Assembly: GCF_007830635.1 (NCBI RefSeq)
Contig: NZ_VLLA01000004.1
Location: 186,001-250,000, forward strand
Direction: 5' to 3'
Source: Bradyrhizobium huanghuaihaiense
GTDB lineage: Bacteria > Pseudomonadota > Alphaproteobacteria > Rhizobiales > Xanthobacteraceae
Length of the DNA stretch: 64,000 bases
Of this stretch, positions 27,369 through 35,215 are shown piece after piece; the first letter of the stretch is position 1; the number at the start of each line of letters is the position of its first letter. The translations under genes were made by a program, and so were the position numbers. Below the pieces are notes generated by a model. The model ran no database searches and had not been told where the DNA came from. It saw only the letters and a program-made list of their open reading frames with translations.

Positions 27369-27435
27369 CGTAGGGTGGGCAAAGCGACTTGTCCGCCGTA
27401 GCTCGAAGAGCGAAGGCGGAAGCGTGCCCACCATC
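27369..27435. repeat. Intergenic repeat, CGTAGGGTGGGCAAAG family, one-sided copy
   Basis: It begins CGTAGGGTGGGCAAAG and ends GTGCCCACCATC like the left half of 23059-23154. The middle carries its own inverted pair (GTCCGCC/GGCGGA). The right half is not here; a reversed fragment appears at 27587-27626, so a later insertion of the 27464-27543 element may have split one original copy. Confidence 0.7.
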
Positions 27436-27463
27436 ATGAGCACGTGGCACAGTGCAGCCCCAA

Positions 27464-27543
27464 CGTCATTGCGAGCGCAGCGAAGCAATCCAGACTGCCT
27501 CCGCGGAAAGACTCTGGATTGCTTCGCTGCGCTCGCAATGACG
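27464..27543. repeat. Intergenic repeat, CATTGCGAGCGCAGCGAAG family, copy 2
   Basis: CGTCATTGCGAGCGCAGCG and CGCTGCGCTCGCAATGACG are perfect inverted ends; GAAGCAATCCAG and CTGGATTGCTTC form the next stem layer. It is 80 bp long, and related to 20433-20546. Confidence 0.85.
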
Positions 27544-27586
27544 AGGAAGTGTCAGCGTGCCGTCACTTCGATCTCAGTTGCAGAGA

Positions 27587-27626
27587 GATGGTGGGCACGG
27601 CGCTATGCGCCTTTGCCCACGCTACG
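27587..27626. repeat. Fragment of CGTAGGGTGGGCAAAG family
   Basis: GATGGTGGGCACGGCGC and CCTTTGCCCACGCTACGG match the right half of 23059-23154, with one change in the terminal CCACCCTACG (here CCACGCTACG). It is probably the partner half of 27369-27435. Confidence 0.65.
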
Positions 27627-27658
27627 GCAGCGTGCTTGTGATGGCGACGAGTGCCCCG

Positions 27659-28642
27659 CTATTCCGCGAGGCTGGGCTGCCACACTGGCGGCAGCGCAGG
27701 TTCGGCGGACGCAGGTGCCGCGCGGCCGAGCCGTTCAACACAAAGCTTCGTCACCCAAATCGACGCTGCGGCAAGCGCGATGCCGCCGGCGACGTCGATG
27801 AGGTAATGCGCGCCGATCGCCGGCGTCGCCGCGATCATCAACAGGTTGAGCGCGGCCGCGATGCCGCCGATGCCGCGCACCGGCCACAGCGCCCACATGT
27901 AGAGCACGGCGGATGCGGCGTGAAAGCTCGGAAACGAGACGATGCCGGAGAGGAAGAACAGCCGCAGCTCGTGCAGGCTGCCGTCGCGTAGCGCGAGGAT
28001 GTCGCGCAGCTGCCCGGCATAGACCGCGGTGTTGATCTCGGGGAAATGCGCGGCCGGCAATTGCAGCCCGTAATAGGTGCCGATCGCCGGTACCATTGCG
28101 GAGATCGCAATGGTCACCGCGAGCGCGAAGCTCATCGCGAGCATGAACACCTGCAGTCGCACATAGCGTGCGGTCAGCGTCAGCACGACGGGAACGCCGA
28201 GCAGCGGCCATTTGATCAGTCCGTAGCCGCGCGCGAGGACGTCTGCGAGCCAGGGATGGTCGTTGATGTAACGCGCGATCGGTTCGGGATCGAGCCCGAG
28301 CGCGCGGTCGATCGCCAGCAGCGCCTCGTCCTGGAGCGGCCAGTTCAGCTTGCCCGCGACATAGCTCAGCGGTCCGACGATGGCGCAGGTGAGAATGACC
28401 TGTCCGATCGTGCCGAGTGAGAACACCAGCTTCGGATCGGCAAGCTCGCCCTTGGTCAGCTGGTGGCCACAGGCGATGCCGACCAGGATGGCCGCGATCG
28501 CCAGCGTGATGCTGTAGGCGACGGGCTCGAGGCTCAGACCGGTCGCGGGGAGGCCGATCGCCAGCAGGCCGCCCATGGCAACGATGGGAAGCCAGTTCAG
28601 GTGGAAGAGCCGCCAGGCGGTTCGGGCGTCCGAATCGAGCAT
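27659..28642 (-). CDS. PAP2-type phosphatase/phosphotransferase membrane protein
   Basis: A 327-residue protein with about eight membrane helices. The C-terminal half carries the PAP2 signature in the aureobasidin-resistance-like form: SFPSFHAASAVLYMWAL and GAHYLIDVAGG, giving the Ser/His pair and the HxxxD charge relay; the usual first KxxxxxxRP motif is not obvious. Relatives dephosphorylate or exchange head groups on lipid phosphates at the periplasmic face. Start at 28642 without a clear ribosome binding site. It is divergent from the TetR gene at 28911 and might share its operator. Confidence 0.8.
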   Translation of the reverse strand: MLDSDARTAWRLFHLNWLPIVAMGGLLAIGLPATGLSLEPVAYSITLAIAAILVGIACGHQLTKGELADPKLVFSLGTIGQVILTCAIVGPLSYVAGKLNWPLQDEALLAIDRALGLDPEPIARYINDHPWLADVLARGYGLIKWPLLGVPVVLTLTARYVRLQVFMLAMSFALAVTIAISAMVPAIGTYYGLQLPAAHFPEINTAVYAGQLRDILALRDGSLHELRLFFLSGIVSFPSFHAASAVLYMWALWPVRGIGGIAAALNLLMIAATPAIGAHYLIDVAGGIALAAASIWVTKLCVERLGRAAPASAEPALPPVWQPSLAE

Positions 28643-28806
28643 GCTGCACCGAGCTAGGATCGCAGTCGGCGGTAAGGTCGCGGACCTGCTTTAAGATGAC
28701 GGTAACAATCGTGGTTAGCCGTCTATCAACCGGCACTCGCACTTTGCGCATTTGTCGCCTGCGGCTTTGGCGTGACGCTTTACGCAAATGCATCTTGTCA
28801 TCCCCC

Positions 28807-28822
28807 CTGAATAGTTGTTCAG
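28807..28822. promoter_or_regulatory. Candidate operator of the divergent TetR gene
   Basis: CTGAATAGTTGTTCAG is an imperfect palindrome (CTGAA at one end, TTCAG at the other, 12 of 16 positions symmetric), 89-104 bases before the TetR start codon in the TetR/PAP2 divergent region. A further inverted pair, GCATTTG and CAAATGC, lies just upstream (about 28748-28792). Confidence 0.4.
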
Positions 28823-28910
28823 TCCTTGCGGGGCGATTTGCAGCAAATTGCGTGACGAAGCGTTCGGCCGCGGGGTGTGCGGACGGCGTGTGTGGGACAG
28901 GAAGCGCGCC

Positions 28911-29591
28911 ATGGTTTATCGGCGGACGCATCAAGTGGTTAAGCGCCTTGCGGCGCGGCGCAGTGCGATACTGGCGGCGGCGCGGGAGGCGGCGGCGGAA
29001 GGCGGAATGGCGGCGGTGCAGATCGCGCCGGTCGCGGTCCGGGCCAATGTCGCGGCCGGCACGGTCTACCGCTACTTCCCCTCCAAGGCCGAGCTGATCT
29101 CCGAATTGATCGCCGAGGTCTCCCGCGACGAGCTCGCGGCGATCCGCCGGGCGGCCGACGCCGCGCCGGGGCCGTCCTCGGCACTCGCGGCCGCGGTCAC
29201 CACGGTGGCGGTCCATACCCTGTCGCAGCGGCGGCTGGCCTGGGGCATCCTGGCCGAGCCTGTTGATGTCGACGTCAGCGCCTCCCGGCTTGCCAGCCGG
29301 CGCGAGATCGCTGGCGAGATCGCCGCGAGGATCGATGCGGCCGTGCGTGCCGGTCATCTGCCGGCGCAGGATACCGCGCTTGCCGCCACCGCGCTGCTGG
29401 GGGCGCTGCATGAGGCTCTGGTCGGGCCGCTCGCGCCCGACAATCTCGAAGATCCCGTCAAGATGCGCGATGCGGTGCAGACCGTGACGCTGCTGGCGCT
29501 GCGCGCCGTCGGCGTCATGGACGCCCGCGCCCGTGGCCTCGTGGTCCAGCAGACGCTGCTGCCGACCACGAAGGCGCTGGTTGGGGCGTAA
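28911..29591 (+). CDS. TetR/AcrR family regulator
   Basis: A 226-residue repressor. The N-terminal helix-turn-helix is clear: AAVQIAPVAVRANVAAGTVYRYFPSKAEL, with the YRYF recognition helix typical of the family. The C-terminal part (about 90-226) is an Ala/Leu-rich helical ligand domain. AGGAAG precedes the ATG at 28911; the frame is open 96 bases upstream but lacks family similarity there. The targets are probably its own gene and perhaps the divergent PAP2 gene through the dyad at 28807-28822. Confidence 0.85.
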   Translation: MVYRRTHQVVKRLAARRSAILAAAREAAAEGGMAAVQIAPVAVRANVAAGTVYRYFPSKAELISELIAEVSRDELAAIRRAADAAPGPSSALAAAVTTVAVHTLSQRRLAWGILAEPVDVDVSASRLASRREIAGEIAARIDAAVRAGHLPAQDTALAATALLGALHEALVGPLAPDNLEDPVKMRDAVQTVTLLALRAVGVMDARARGLVVQQTLLPTTKALVGA

Positions 29592-29623
29592 AATCGCGTA
29601 GCGACACAGGTCGCGCCCCGATC

Positions 29624-29655
29624 GCACTCAGGTCATTGCCTGAGCGTGCCTTTTC
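29624..29655 (+). terminator. Possible terminator after TetR gene
   Basis: CTCAGG-TCATTG-CCTGAG with an outer GCA/TGC pair is followed by CTTTTC. The stem is short (6 bp plus 3), so it would be weak. Confidence 0.4.
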
Positions 29656-29742
29656 GTGAAACCCCAGCCTATCAGCCGGACCGGCCGGCTACTGTGCATG
29701 GGGTTGTTTTCCGACTTTTTTGTTTGGCCGCGCTGGCGGGGC

Positions 29743-31179
29743 CTAAATGTTGGCGTCGCCCTCGGGGCCGACCGAGGCGATGCGCACCATGTTGGTGGTG
29801 CCGGGGATGCCGAGCGGCACGCCGGCGACGATGATCACGCGCTGGCCGGCGCGGACGAAACCGTCCCGGAACGCGATCTGGCCGGCGCGGCTGACCATGT
29901 CGTCCTGGTCGCGCGCGTCCTCCGCCACCACGCAATGAACGCCCCAGACGACGGCGAGCCGGCGGCCGGCGGTGATGTTCGGCGTGATCGCCACGACCGG
30001 CGGCTTCGGCCGCTCGCGCGCCACGCGCACGGCGGTCGAGCCCGAGCTGGTCCAGCAGATCAGGGCCGGCAGGTCCAGCGTCTCGGCGATCTGCCGCGCG
30101 GCGTCGGCGATGGCATCGCCTGCGGTGGATTCCGGCGCCGGGCGCTGCGCGGTGATGACCGAACGATAGGTCGGGTCGCGCTCGACCTCCTCGCCGATGC
30201 GGTTCATGGTCGAGACCGCCTCGACCGGGAATTTGCCGGCCGCCGATTCCGCCGACAGCATGATGGCGTCGGCGCCCTCATAGACGGCGGTGGCGACGTC
30301 GGAGACTTCGGCGCGGGTCGGCACCGGCGACTGGATCATCGACTCCAGCATCTGGGTCGCGATCACCACCGGCTTGCCGGCGCGGCGCGCCATCCGCGTC
30401 ATCTGTTTCTGCAGGCTCGGCACGCGCTCCAGCGGCAGCTCGACGCCGAGGTCGCCGCGCGCCACCATCAGCGCATCGGAGGCCTCGATGATGTCGGCGA
30501 GGCGGTCGATCGCCTGCGGCTTCTCGATCTTGGCCATCACGGCGGCGCGGCCGCGGATCATCTTCTTGGCCTCGATCACGTCGTCGGCGCGCTGCACGAA
30601 GGACAGCGCGATCCAGTCGACGCCGGTCACGAGCGCCGCCTCGAGGTCGGCGCGGTCCTTCGGCGTCATCGCCGAGACCGGCAGGTCGGTGTCGGGCAGG
30701 CTGACGCCCTTGCGGTCGCTCATCTTGCCGCCGACCACGACGCGCGTCACCGCGTGCTCCTTCGAGGTCTCCTCCGCGATCAGCCGCACCTTGCCGTCGT
30801 CGAGCAGCAGGGCATGGCCGGGCCTGAGCGCGGCCAGGATCTCCGGATGCGGAAGGTTGACGCGGGTGGCATCGCCCGGCGCCTTGTCGGAATCGAGGGT
30901 AAAGGTCTGCCCGTTCTGGAGCTGGACCGCGCCTTCGGCGAAGGCGCCGAGCCGGAGCTTGGGGCCCTGAAGGTCGACCAGGATGCCGATCGGGCGGCCG
31001 TAGCTGCTCTCGACATTGCGGATCGTCGCCACCAGCTCCCGCATCTTGTCATGCGGGGTGTGGCTCATATTGATGCGGAACAGGTCGGCGCCGGCCTCGA
31101 ACAGGCGGCGGATCATTGCGAGGTCTGAAGAGGCAGGTCCCAGGGTCGCAAGAATCTTGATACGGCGAAGACGCCTCAT
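29743..31179 (-). CDS. pyk: Pyruvate kinase
   Basis: A 478-residue cytoplasmic enzyme making pyruvate and ATP from phosphoenolpyruvate and ADP. The N-terminal KILATLGPAS and FRINMSHTPHDK, the barrel-insert B domain, VMAKIEKPQAID with the catalytic lysine, MVARGDLGVELPLE and QMLESMIQSPVPTRAEVSD are all present and complete. Its start overlaps the stop of the DUF1036 gene by ATGA, so translation of the two is coupled. The C-terminal regulatory domain is of usual length. Only one pyk copy is in the window. Confidence 0.96.
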   Translation of the reverse strand: MRRLRRIKILATLGPASSDLAMIRRLFEAGADLFRINMSHTPHDKMRELVATIRNVESSYGRPIGILVDLQGPKLRLGAFAEGAVQLQNGQTFTLDSDKAPGDATRVNLPHPEILAALRPGHALLLDDGKVRLIAEETSKEHAVTRVVVGGKMSDRKGVSLPDTDLPVSAMTPKDRADLEAALVTGVDWIALSFVQRADDVIEAKKMIRGRAAVMAKIEKPQAIDRLADIIEASDALMVARGDLGVELPLERVPSLQKQMTRMARRAGKPVVIATQMLESMIQSPVPTRAEVSDVATAVYEGADAIMLSAESAAGKFPVEAVSTMNRIGEEVERDPTYRSVITAQRPAPESTAGDAIADAARQIAETLDLPALICWTSSGSTAVRVARERPKPPVVAITPNITAGRRLAVVWGVHCVVAEDARDQDDMVSRAGQIAFRDGFVRAGQRVIIVAGVPLGIPGTTNMVRIASVGPEGDANI

Positions 31180-31757
31180 GGCTTATTTCCGGAAGGGGGT
31201 GGCAGGCCGGGCGAGCCCGGGGGCGTAGCACCGGGCGGGACATTGGGCAAACCCGGAACGCCGCCCGGGCCAACCGGTCCGGGCAGGCCAGGCACGCGCT
31301 GCTGCGCCGGCTGTTCGTTGGCATCGGTGAGCTGCACCGTCCAGGCGCGCTGCTCGCCGGTATCGACCTCGAAATAGCCGGTGCGGTCATAGCCGCGTGC
31401 CAGGCAGTCCTCGGTGCCGCGGATGGTGAACTCCTTGTCGCGCGAGCACATGAAGGCCTGGCCCGACCATTCGCCGCCGCGGTCATAGTCGATGGCGTAG
31501 ATGTAGTAATAGCGGGCGACCAGCGTGCCCCGCAGCAGCGTCTCGCAGGAGCGGGACGAGATGTTCCACCAGCCCTCCGTGGTCCAGCCTTCGGCATCCT
31601 TGTAGCCGAGCGCGATGCCGACCCGGCTCGAGGTGTTGTTGCAGAGGCGGAAATCGGCGGAGGCCGGGCTGGCCCAGAGGCACAGCAGCGCGACCGCCAG
31701 CACCGGGACCAACCGGGCGAGCAGGCGAAGCGGGAAGCGGGGAGATTCGGCAATCAT
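31176..31757 (-). CDS. DUF1036 family secreted protein
   Basis: A 193-residue protein with a signal peptide (to about residue 34, ASPASADF) and a compact DUF1036 domain: FRLCNNTSSRVGIALGYKD, GWWNISSRSCETLL and YYYIYAIDYDRGGEW, with conserved Cys residues likely paired in the periplasm. The C-terminal 45 residues are a Pro/Gly-rich tail. The function of DUF1036 is not known. The gene precedes pyk in a two-gene operon with ATGA overlap, an arrangement seen in related bacteria, which hints at a constant link that has no obvious metabolic reason. Confidence 0.85.
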   Translation of the reverse strand: MIAESPRFPLRLLARLVPVLAVALLCLWASPASADFRLCNNTSSRVGIALGYKDAEGWTTEGWWNISSRSCETLLRGTLVARYYYIYAIDYDRGGEWSGQAFMCSRDKEFTIRGTEDCLARGYDRTGYFEVDTGEQRAWTVQLTDANEQPAQQRVPGLPGPVGPGGVPGLPNVPPGATPPGSPGLPPPSGNKP

Positions 31758-31922
31758 TGTTGCGGAAGCTATACCAGATCATTGACGATTTGGCGTAGGG
31801 CCGGGAACTGCCCCAGGCCGCGCTTTGGCCCGTTTGCACCGCGATATGGCAAAATCTGTGACAGGACCCCACCTGATCCCGTAAGGGTGACGATGTCTAA
31901 CGGCCAGCCGAGGGATCCAGCT

Positions 31923-32228
31923 ATGGCAATCGACGACAAAACCAGAACGGAGCTCGAGGCGGCCGCTTTCCGGCGCCTGGTCGATCATTTGCGGAGCCGC
32001 ACGGACGTCCAGAACATCGACCTGATGAATCTGGCCGGCTTCTGCCGCAATTGCCTGTCCAACTGGCTCAAGGACGCCGCAGACGCGCAAGGGGTCGCCT
32101 TGAGCAAGGACGAGAGCCGGGAGGCCGTCTACGGCATGCCCTACGAGGCCTGGAAGGCGAAGCACCAGGGCACGGCCACGCCCGAGCAGCTCGAGGCGAT
32201 GAAGAAGGTCCATCCGCACGGGCATTGA
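31923..32228 (+). CDS. DUF1244 family protein
   Basis: A 101-residue cytoplasmic protein matching DUF1244 over its length: AAAFRRLVDHLRSRTDVQNIDLMNLAGFCRNCLSNWLKDAA, then YGMPYEAWKAKHQ. The Cys of GFCRNC and the Trp/Lys positions are conserved. The function is not established. I use the ATG at 31923 (GAGGGATCC upstream), which matches the usual family start; an ATG at 31893 with AAGGG would add ten residues. It is followed by a repeat and then gapR on the same strand. Confidence 0.85.
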   Translation: MAIDDKTRTELEAAAFRRLVDHLRSRTDVQNIDLMNLAGFCRNCLSNWLKDAADAQGVALSKDESREAVYGMPYEAWKAKHQGTATPEQLEAMKKVHPHGH

Positions 32229-32240
32229 GTAATTTCGTTC

Positions 32241-32320
32241 CGTCATTCCGGGGCGATGCAAAGCATCGAACCCGGAATCTCGAGATTCGGGGTTCACCCT
32301 TCGGGCGCCCCGGAATGACG
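32241..32320. repeat. Intergenic repeat, CGTCATTCCGGGGC type
   Basis: The ends CGTCATTCCGGGGC and GCCCCGGAATGACG are perfect inverted copies; inside are GCGATGCAAAGCATCG and GAATCTCGAGATTC, each a short palindrome. It is 80 bp, non-coding, and lies between DUF1244 and gapR. Confidence 0.8.
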
Positions 32321-32459
32321 ACGTCATCTCCTGTGGGCGCGCTGTGGACGAGCGCGATGCTTGCTTGAACGCAGGGGGGACGAACCCTAAGGGTTTTGCC
32401 AGCACGCGCGGTGGATGCCGGCGTCGCCTCGTTTTGCCAGTTCCATTGGGAGTACCAAG

Positions 32460-32732
32460 ATGGCCACCTCCGCCGCCGTCCGCGACGATGAGCCCGCGAC
32501 GAAATTTGCCAAGGACCAGCTCAAATCCATCATCGAGCGCATCGAGCGGCTGGAGGAAGAGAAGAAGGCGATCTCCGACGACATTCGCGACGTCTATGCC
32601 GAGAGCAAGGGCAACGGCTATGACGTCAAGGCGCTGCGCACCATCGTGCGCCTGCGCAAGCAGGACCCCAACGAACGCGCCGAGGCCGAGACCATCCTCG
32701 AGACCTACATGCAGGCGCTGGGGATGCTCTGA
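32460..32732 (+). CDS. gapR: GapR-type nucleoid-associated protein (DUF2312/UPF0335)
   Basis: A 90-residue all-helical, highly charged protein that fits GapR over its full length: [35 protein letters not shown], then [17 protein letters not shown] and the C-terminal helix to ML. In Caulobacter GapR binds overtwisted DNA ahead of replication and transcription and stimulates topoisomerases. GGGAG precedes the ATG at 32460. The predicted long N-terminal coiled coil and the tetramer-forming C-terminal helices are intact. Confidence 0.9.
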   Translation: MATSAAVRDDEPATKFAKDQLKSIIERIERLEEEKKAISDDIRDVYAESKGNGYDVKALRTIVRLRKQDPNERAEAETILETYMQALGML

Positions 32733-32848
32733 AGGCGACGGGACCGCGCCTCACCCGTAAGAGTACCTCGCCGGGCCGCAATTTGCGGAGGCCCGCGCTT
32801 GGGCAAAATCGGCTCGTCTGCTAGAATGCTCGGTGAAGGGACCGAGCT

Positions 32849-34615
32849 ATGGATGTGCCTGGACCAGAGCGCAGGCTCGCCGCGGTCCTCGCGGCTGACA
32901 TGGTCGGCTTTAGTCGGCTGATGGAGGTCGACGAGGGTGGCACGCTCGCGCGCCTCAAGACCCACCGGATCGAGCTCATCGATCCGGCGATTGCCAAAAA
33001 TCACGGCCGCATCATCAAGACGACGGGCGACGGACTGCTCGTCGAATTCCATAGCGTCGTCGACGCCGTGTTGTGCGCTGCTGAAATTCAGAGCCGGATG
33101 GGGCGCCGCAACGCCGATGTCCCGCCGCCGCGATGGATCCAATTCCGCATCGGTATCAATCTGGGCGATGTGATCGTCGACCAGAACGACATCTTCGGCG
33201 ACGGTGTCAACGTCGCGGCACGGTTGGAGGCCCTGGCCGAGCCTGGAGGCATCTGCATCTCCAGCGCGGTGCGTGACCAGCTGGGCGAGCGCCTCGATGG
33301 TGTCGCGTTCGAAGATATCGGCGAGCAGAACGTCAAGAACATCGCGCGCGCCATCCGCGTCTACAGGATTCGATTGGAGGATGGGTCGGCAAGCGCGCCA
33401 GCCGGCACGACGGCCGCTGCAAAGTCGACCGGCAAGTCGAAGAAGCCGTCCATCGCCGTGCTGCCCTTCGCCAACATGAGCGGCGATCCGGAGCAGGAGT
33501 TCTTTGCGGACGGTTTGACCGAGGACATCATCACCGAGCTTTCCCGCTTCCACGACCTGCTGGTGATCTCGCGCAACTCGACCTTCGTGTACAAGGGAAA
33601 GTCGGTCAAGGTACAGGACGTTGGCCGCGAATTCGGTGTCGACTACGTCATCGAGGGCAGCGTCCGAAAGGCCGGGGATCGCGTCCGCGTCACCGTGCAG
33701 CTGATCGATGCGGAGACGGATCGGCATATCTGGGCCGAGCGCTATGACGGCGAGCTCAAGGACATCTTCGCCATCCAGGACGAGATGACGCGTGCGATCG
33801 CCGCCACGTTGCCCGGCCGTGTCGAGGCGGCGACGCACGATCGGGCGAACCGCAAGCCGACGGACAACATGGCGGCCTATGAATGCGTGCTGGCCGCAAA
33901 GGTTTTGCACCATCGCTCCAATCGCGAAGACAATGCGCGGGCGCAGCTTCTGCTCAACCGGGCGCTCGAACTCGACGCGAATTATGCTCACGCGCATGCG
34001 TGGAAGGCGTGCGTCCTGGGCCAGACCTGGGTCTATAGCTGGTGCGCGGATCGCGACGCTACCTTTGAGCAGGTGGCTTCAGAGCTGGAAACCGCGCTGG
34101 GCCTCGACGACAATGACAGCGACGTCCACCGCATCCTCGCGGCACTCAATCTGAACCGCGACGATCATGATAAGGCCACTTACCATCAGGAACGCGCGCT
34201 CGCGCTCAACCCGAATTATGACCTCGTGGTGGTGCAGCAGGGCGAACTGCTGACCTGGCTGGGGAGGCCGGAGGAGGGCATCGACTGGATCAAGAAGGCG
34301 ATGCGGCTCAACCCGTATCACCCGGAACGATTCTGGAGCCATCTCGGGCGTGCCTATTACTGTGCCGAGAAATACGCCGAAGCCGCCGAAGCCTTCTCGC
34401 GGATCTCACGCCCCGATCACACCCATCATGCGTTCCTCGCCGGGATCTTCGCGCAGATGGGCAATGCAGTGGCTGCCGGCGCGCACGCGGCCGAAGTTCT
34501 CAAGCGTGAGCCGGCATTTTCCGTCGCCAATCATCTTTCCACCCAGCATTATAAGCGGGAGGTCGATCGTCAGCGCTATGAGGCAGGCCTTCTTCGGGCA
34601 GGCCTGCCGACTTGA
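32849..34615 (+). CDS. Class III adenylate cyclase with TolB-like and TPR domains
   Basis: A 588-residue protein. Residues 8-175 form a nucleotide cyclase domain with both metal-binding aspartates (D17 in LAADMVGFSRLM, D61 in KTTGDGLLVEF) and the DIFGDGVNVAARLE helix near the purine and transition-state sites. Residues about 205-325 match the TolB-like N-terminal fold often attached to such cyclases (SIAVLPFANMSGDPEQEFFADGLTEDI). The C-terminal part (340-580) holds TPR units. It lacks a membrane segment, so it is cytoplasmic. It makes cAMP or, less likely, cGMP. Its stop overlaps a TTG that could start the next ORF. Confidence 0.9.
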   Translation: MDVPGPERRLAAVLAADMVGFSRLMEVDEGGTLARLKTHRIELIDPAIAKNHGRIIKTTGDGLLVEFHSVVDAVLCAAEIQSRMGRRNADVPPPRWIQFRIGINLGDVIVDQNDIFGDGVNVAARLEALAEPGGICISSAVRDQLGERLDGVAFEDIGEQNVKNIARAIRVYRIRLEDGSASAPAGTTAAAKSTGKSKKPSIAVLPFANMSGDPEQEFFADGLTEDIITELSRFHDLLVISRNSTFVYKGKSVKVQDVGREFGVDYVIEGSVRKAGDRVRVTVQLIDAETDRHIWAERYDGELKDIFAIQDEMTRAIAATLPGRVEAATHDRANRKPTDNMAAYECVLAAKVLHHRSNREDNARAQLLLNRALELDANYAHAHAWKACVLGQTWVYSWCADRDATFEQVASELETALGLDDNDSDVHRILAALNLNRDDHDKATYHQERALALNPNYDLVVVQQGELLTWLGRPEEGIDWIKKAMRLNPYHPERFWSHLGRAYYCAEKYAEAAEAFSRISRPDHTHHAFLAGIFAQMGNAVAAGAHAAEVLKREPAFSVANHLSTQHYKREVDRQRYEAGLLRAGLPT

Positions 34616-34662
34616 TCTGGCGCACGGCGGAGACCGATTGCCGATCCATCGAGAGCGAGACC

Positions 34663-35097
34663 GTGACCGAGCCGATATTGCCGCGCGAGGTGAGCCGGGC
34701 CTTCGACGCCTTTCCGGCGCCGATGCGCAAGCGGCTCCTTCAGGTGCGCGATCTGATCTTTGCGACCGCGGCAGTGCATGAGGAGGTCGGCCGGCTCAGC
34801 GAAACCCTGAAATGGGGCGAGCCCGCCTATCTGACCGAAGAGACGGGCAGCGGCTCAACGATCAGGCTCGGCCGCCTGAAGGACTCCGAACACGCCGCCA
34901 TTCTGTTCAACTGCAGGACGACGCTGGTCGACAGCTTTCGCGAGCGCTTTCCAGATCAGTTCGAGTACCGGCAGACCAGGGCACTGCTGCTGCCGGTGGC
35001 GGGCAAATTGCAAAAGCGGGAGCTTGCCGTCTGCTTGTCGCTGGCGCTGACCTATCATCTGGATCGGCGGGGCGGGAAAGCGAAAGAGATGCTGTGA
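34663..35097 (+). CDS. DUF1801 domain protein
   Basis: A 144-residue protein with the YdhG/DUF1801 fold: AFDAFPAPMRKRLLQVRDLIF, then LKWGEPAYLT and the beta strand TIRLGRLKDSEHAAILFNC. The function is unknown. I use GTG 34663, which has GAGAGCGAG before it and gives the usual family start. A TTG at 34612, overlapping the cyclase stop by TTGA, would add 17 residues and would couple translation of the two genes. It is followed by a palindromic repeat. Confidence 0.75.
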   Translation: MTEPILPREVSRAFDAFPAPMRKRLLQVRDLIFATAAVHEEVGRLSETLKWGEPAYLTEETGSGSTIRLGRLKDSEHAAILFNCRTTLVDSFRERFPDQFEYRQTRALLLPVAGKLQKRELAVCLSLALTYHLDRRGGKAKEML

Positions 35098-35101
35098 ACC
35101 T

Positions 35102-35183
35102 GTAGCCCGGATGAGCGAAGCGATATCCGGGATGTCTCAGCGCGCGCCGTTTTCCCGGATGTCGCTGCGCTCATCCGGGCTAC
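35102..35183. repeat. Intergenic repeat, GTAGCCCGGATGAGCG family, copy 1
   Basis: GTAGCCCGGATGAGCG and CGCTCATCCGGGCTAC are perfect inverted ends; inside, GATATCCGGGATG and CCCGGATGTC form a second layer. It is 82 bp long; the sister copy is at 63775-63863. Confidence 0.85.
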
Positions 35184-35215
35184 GAGACTGAATTCGTGGA
35201 GGTCGTTCTGCGCCT

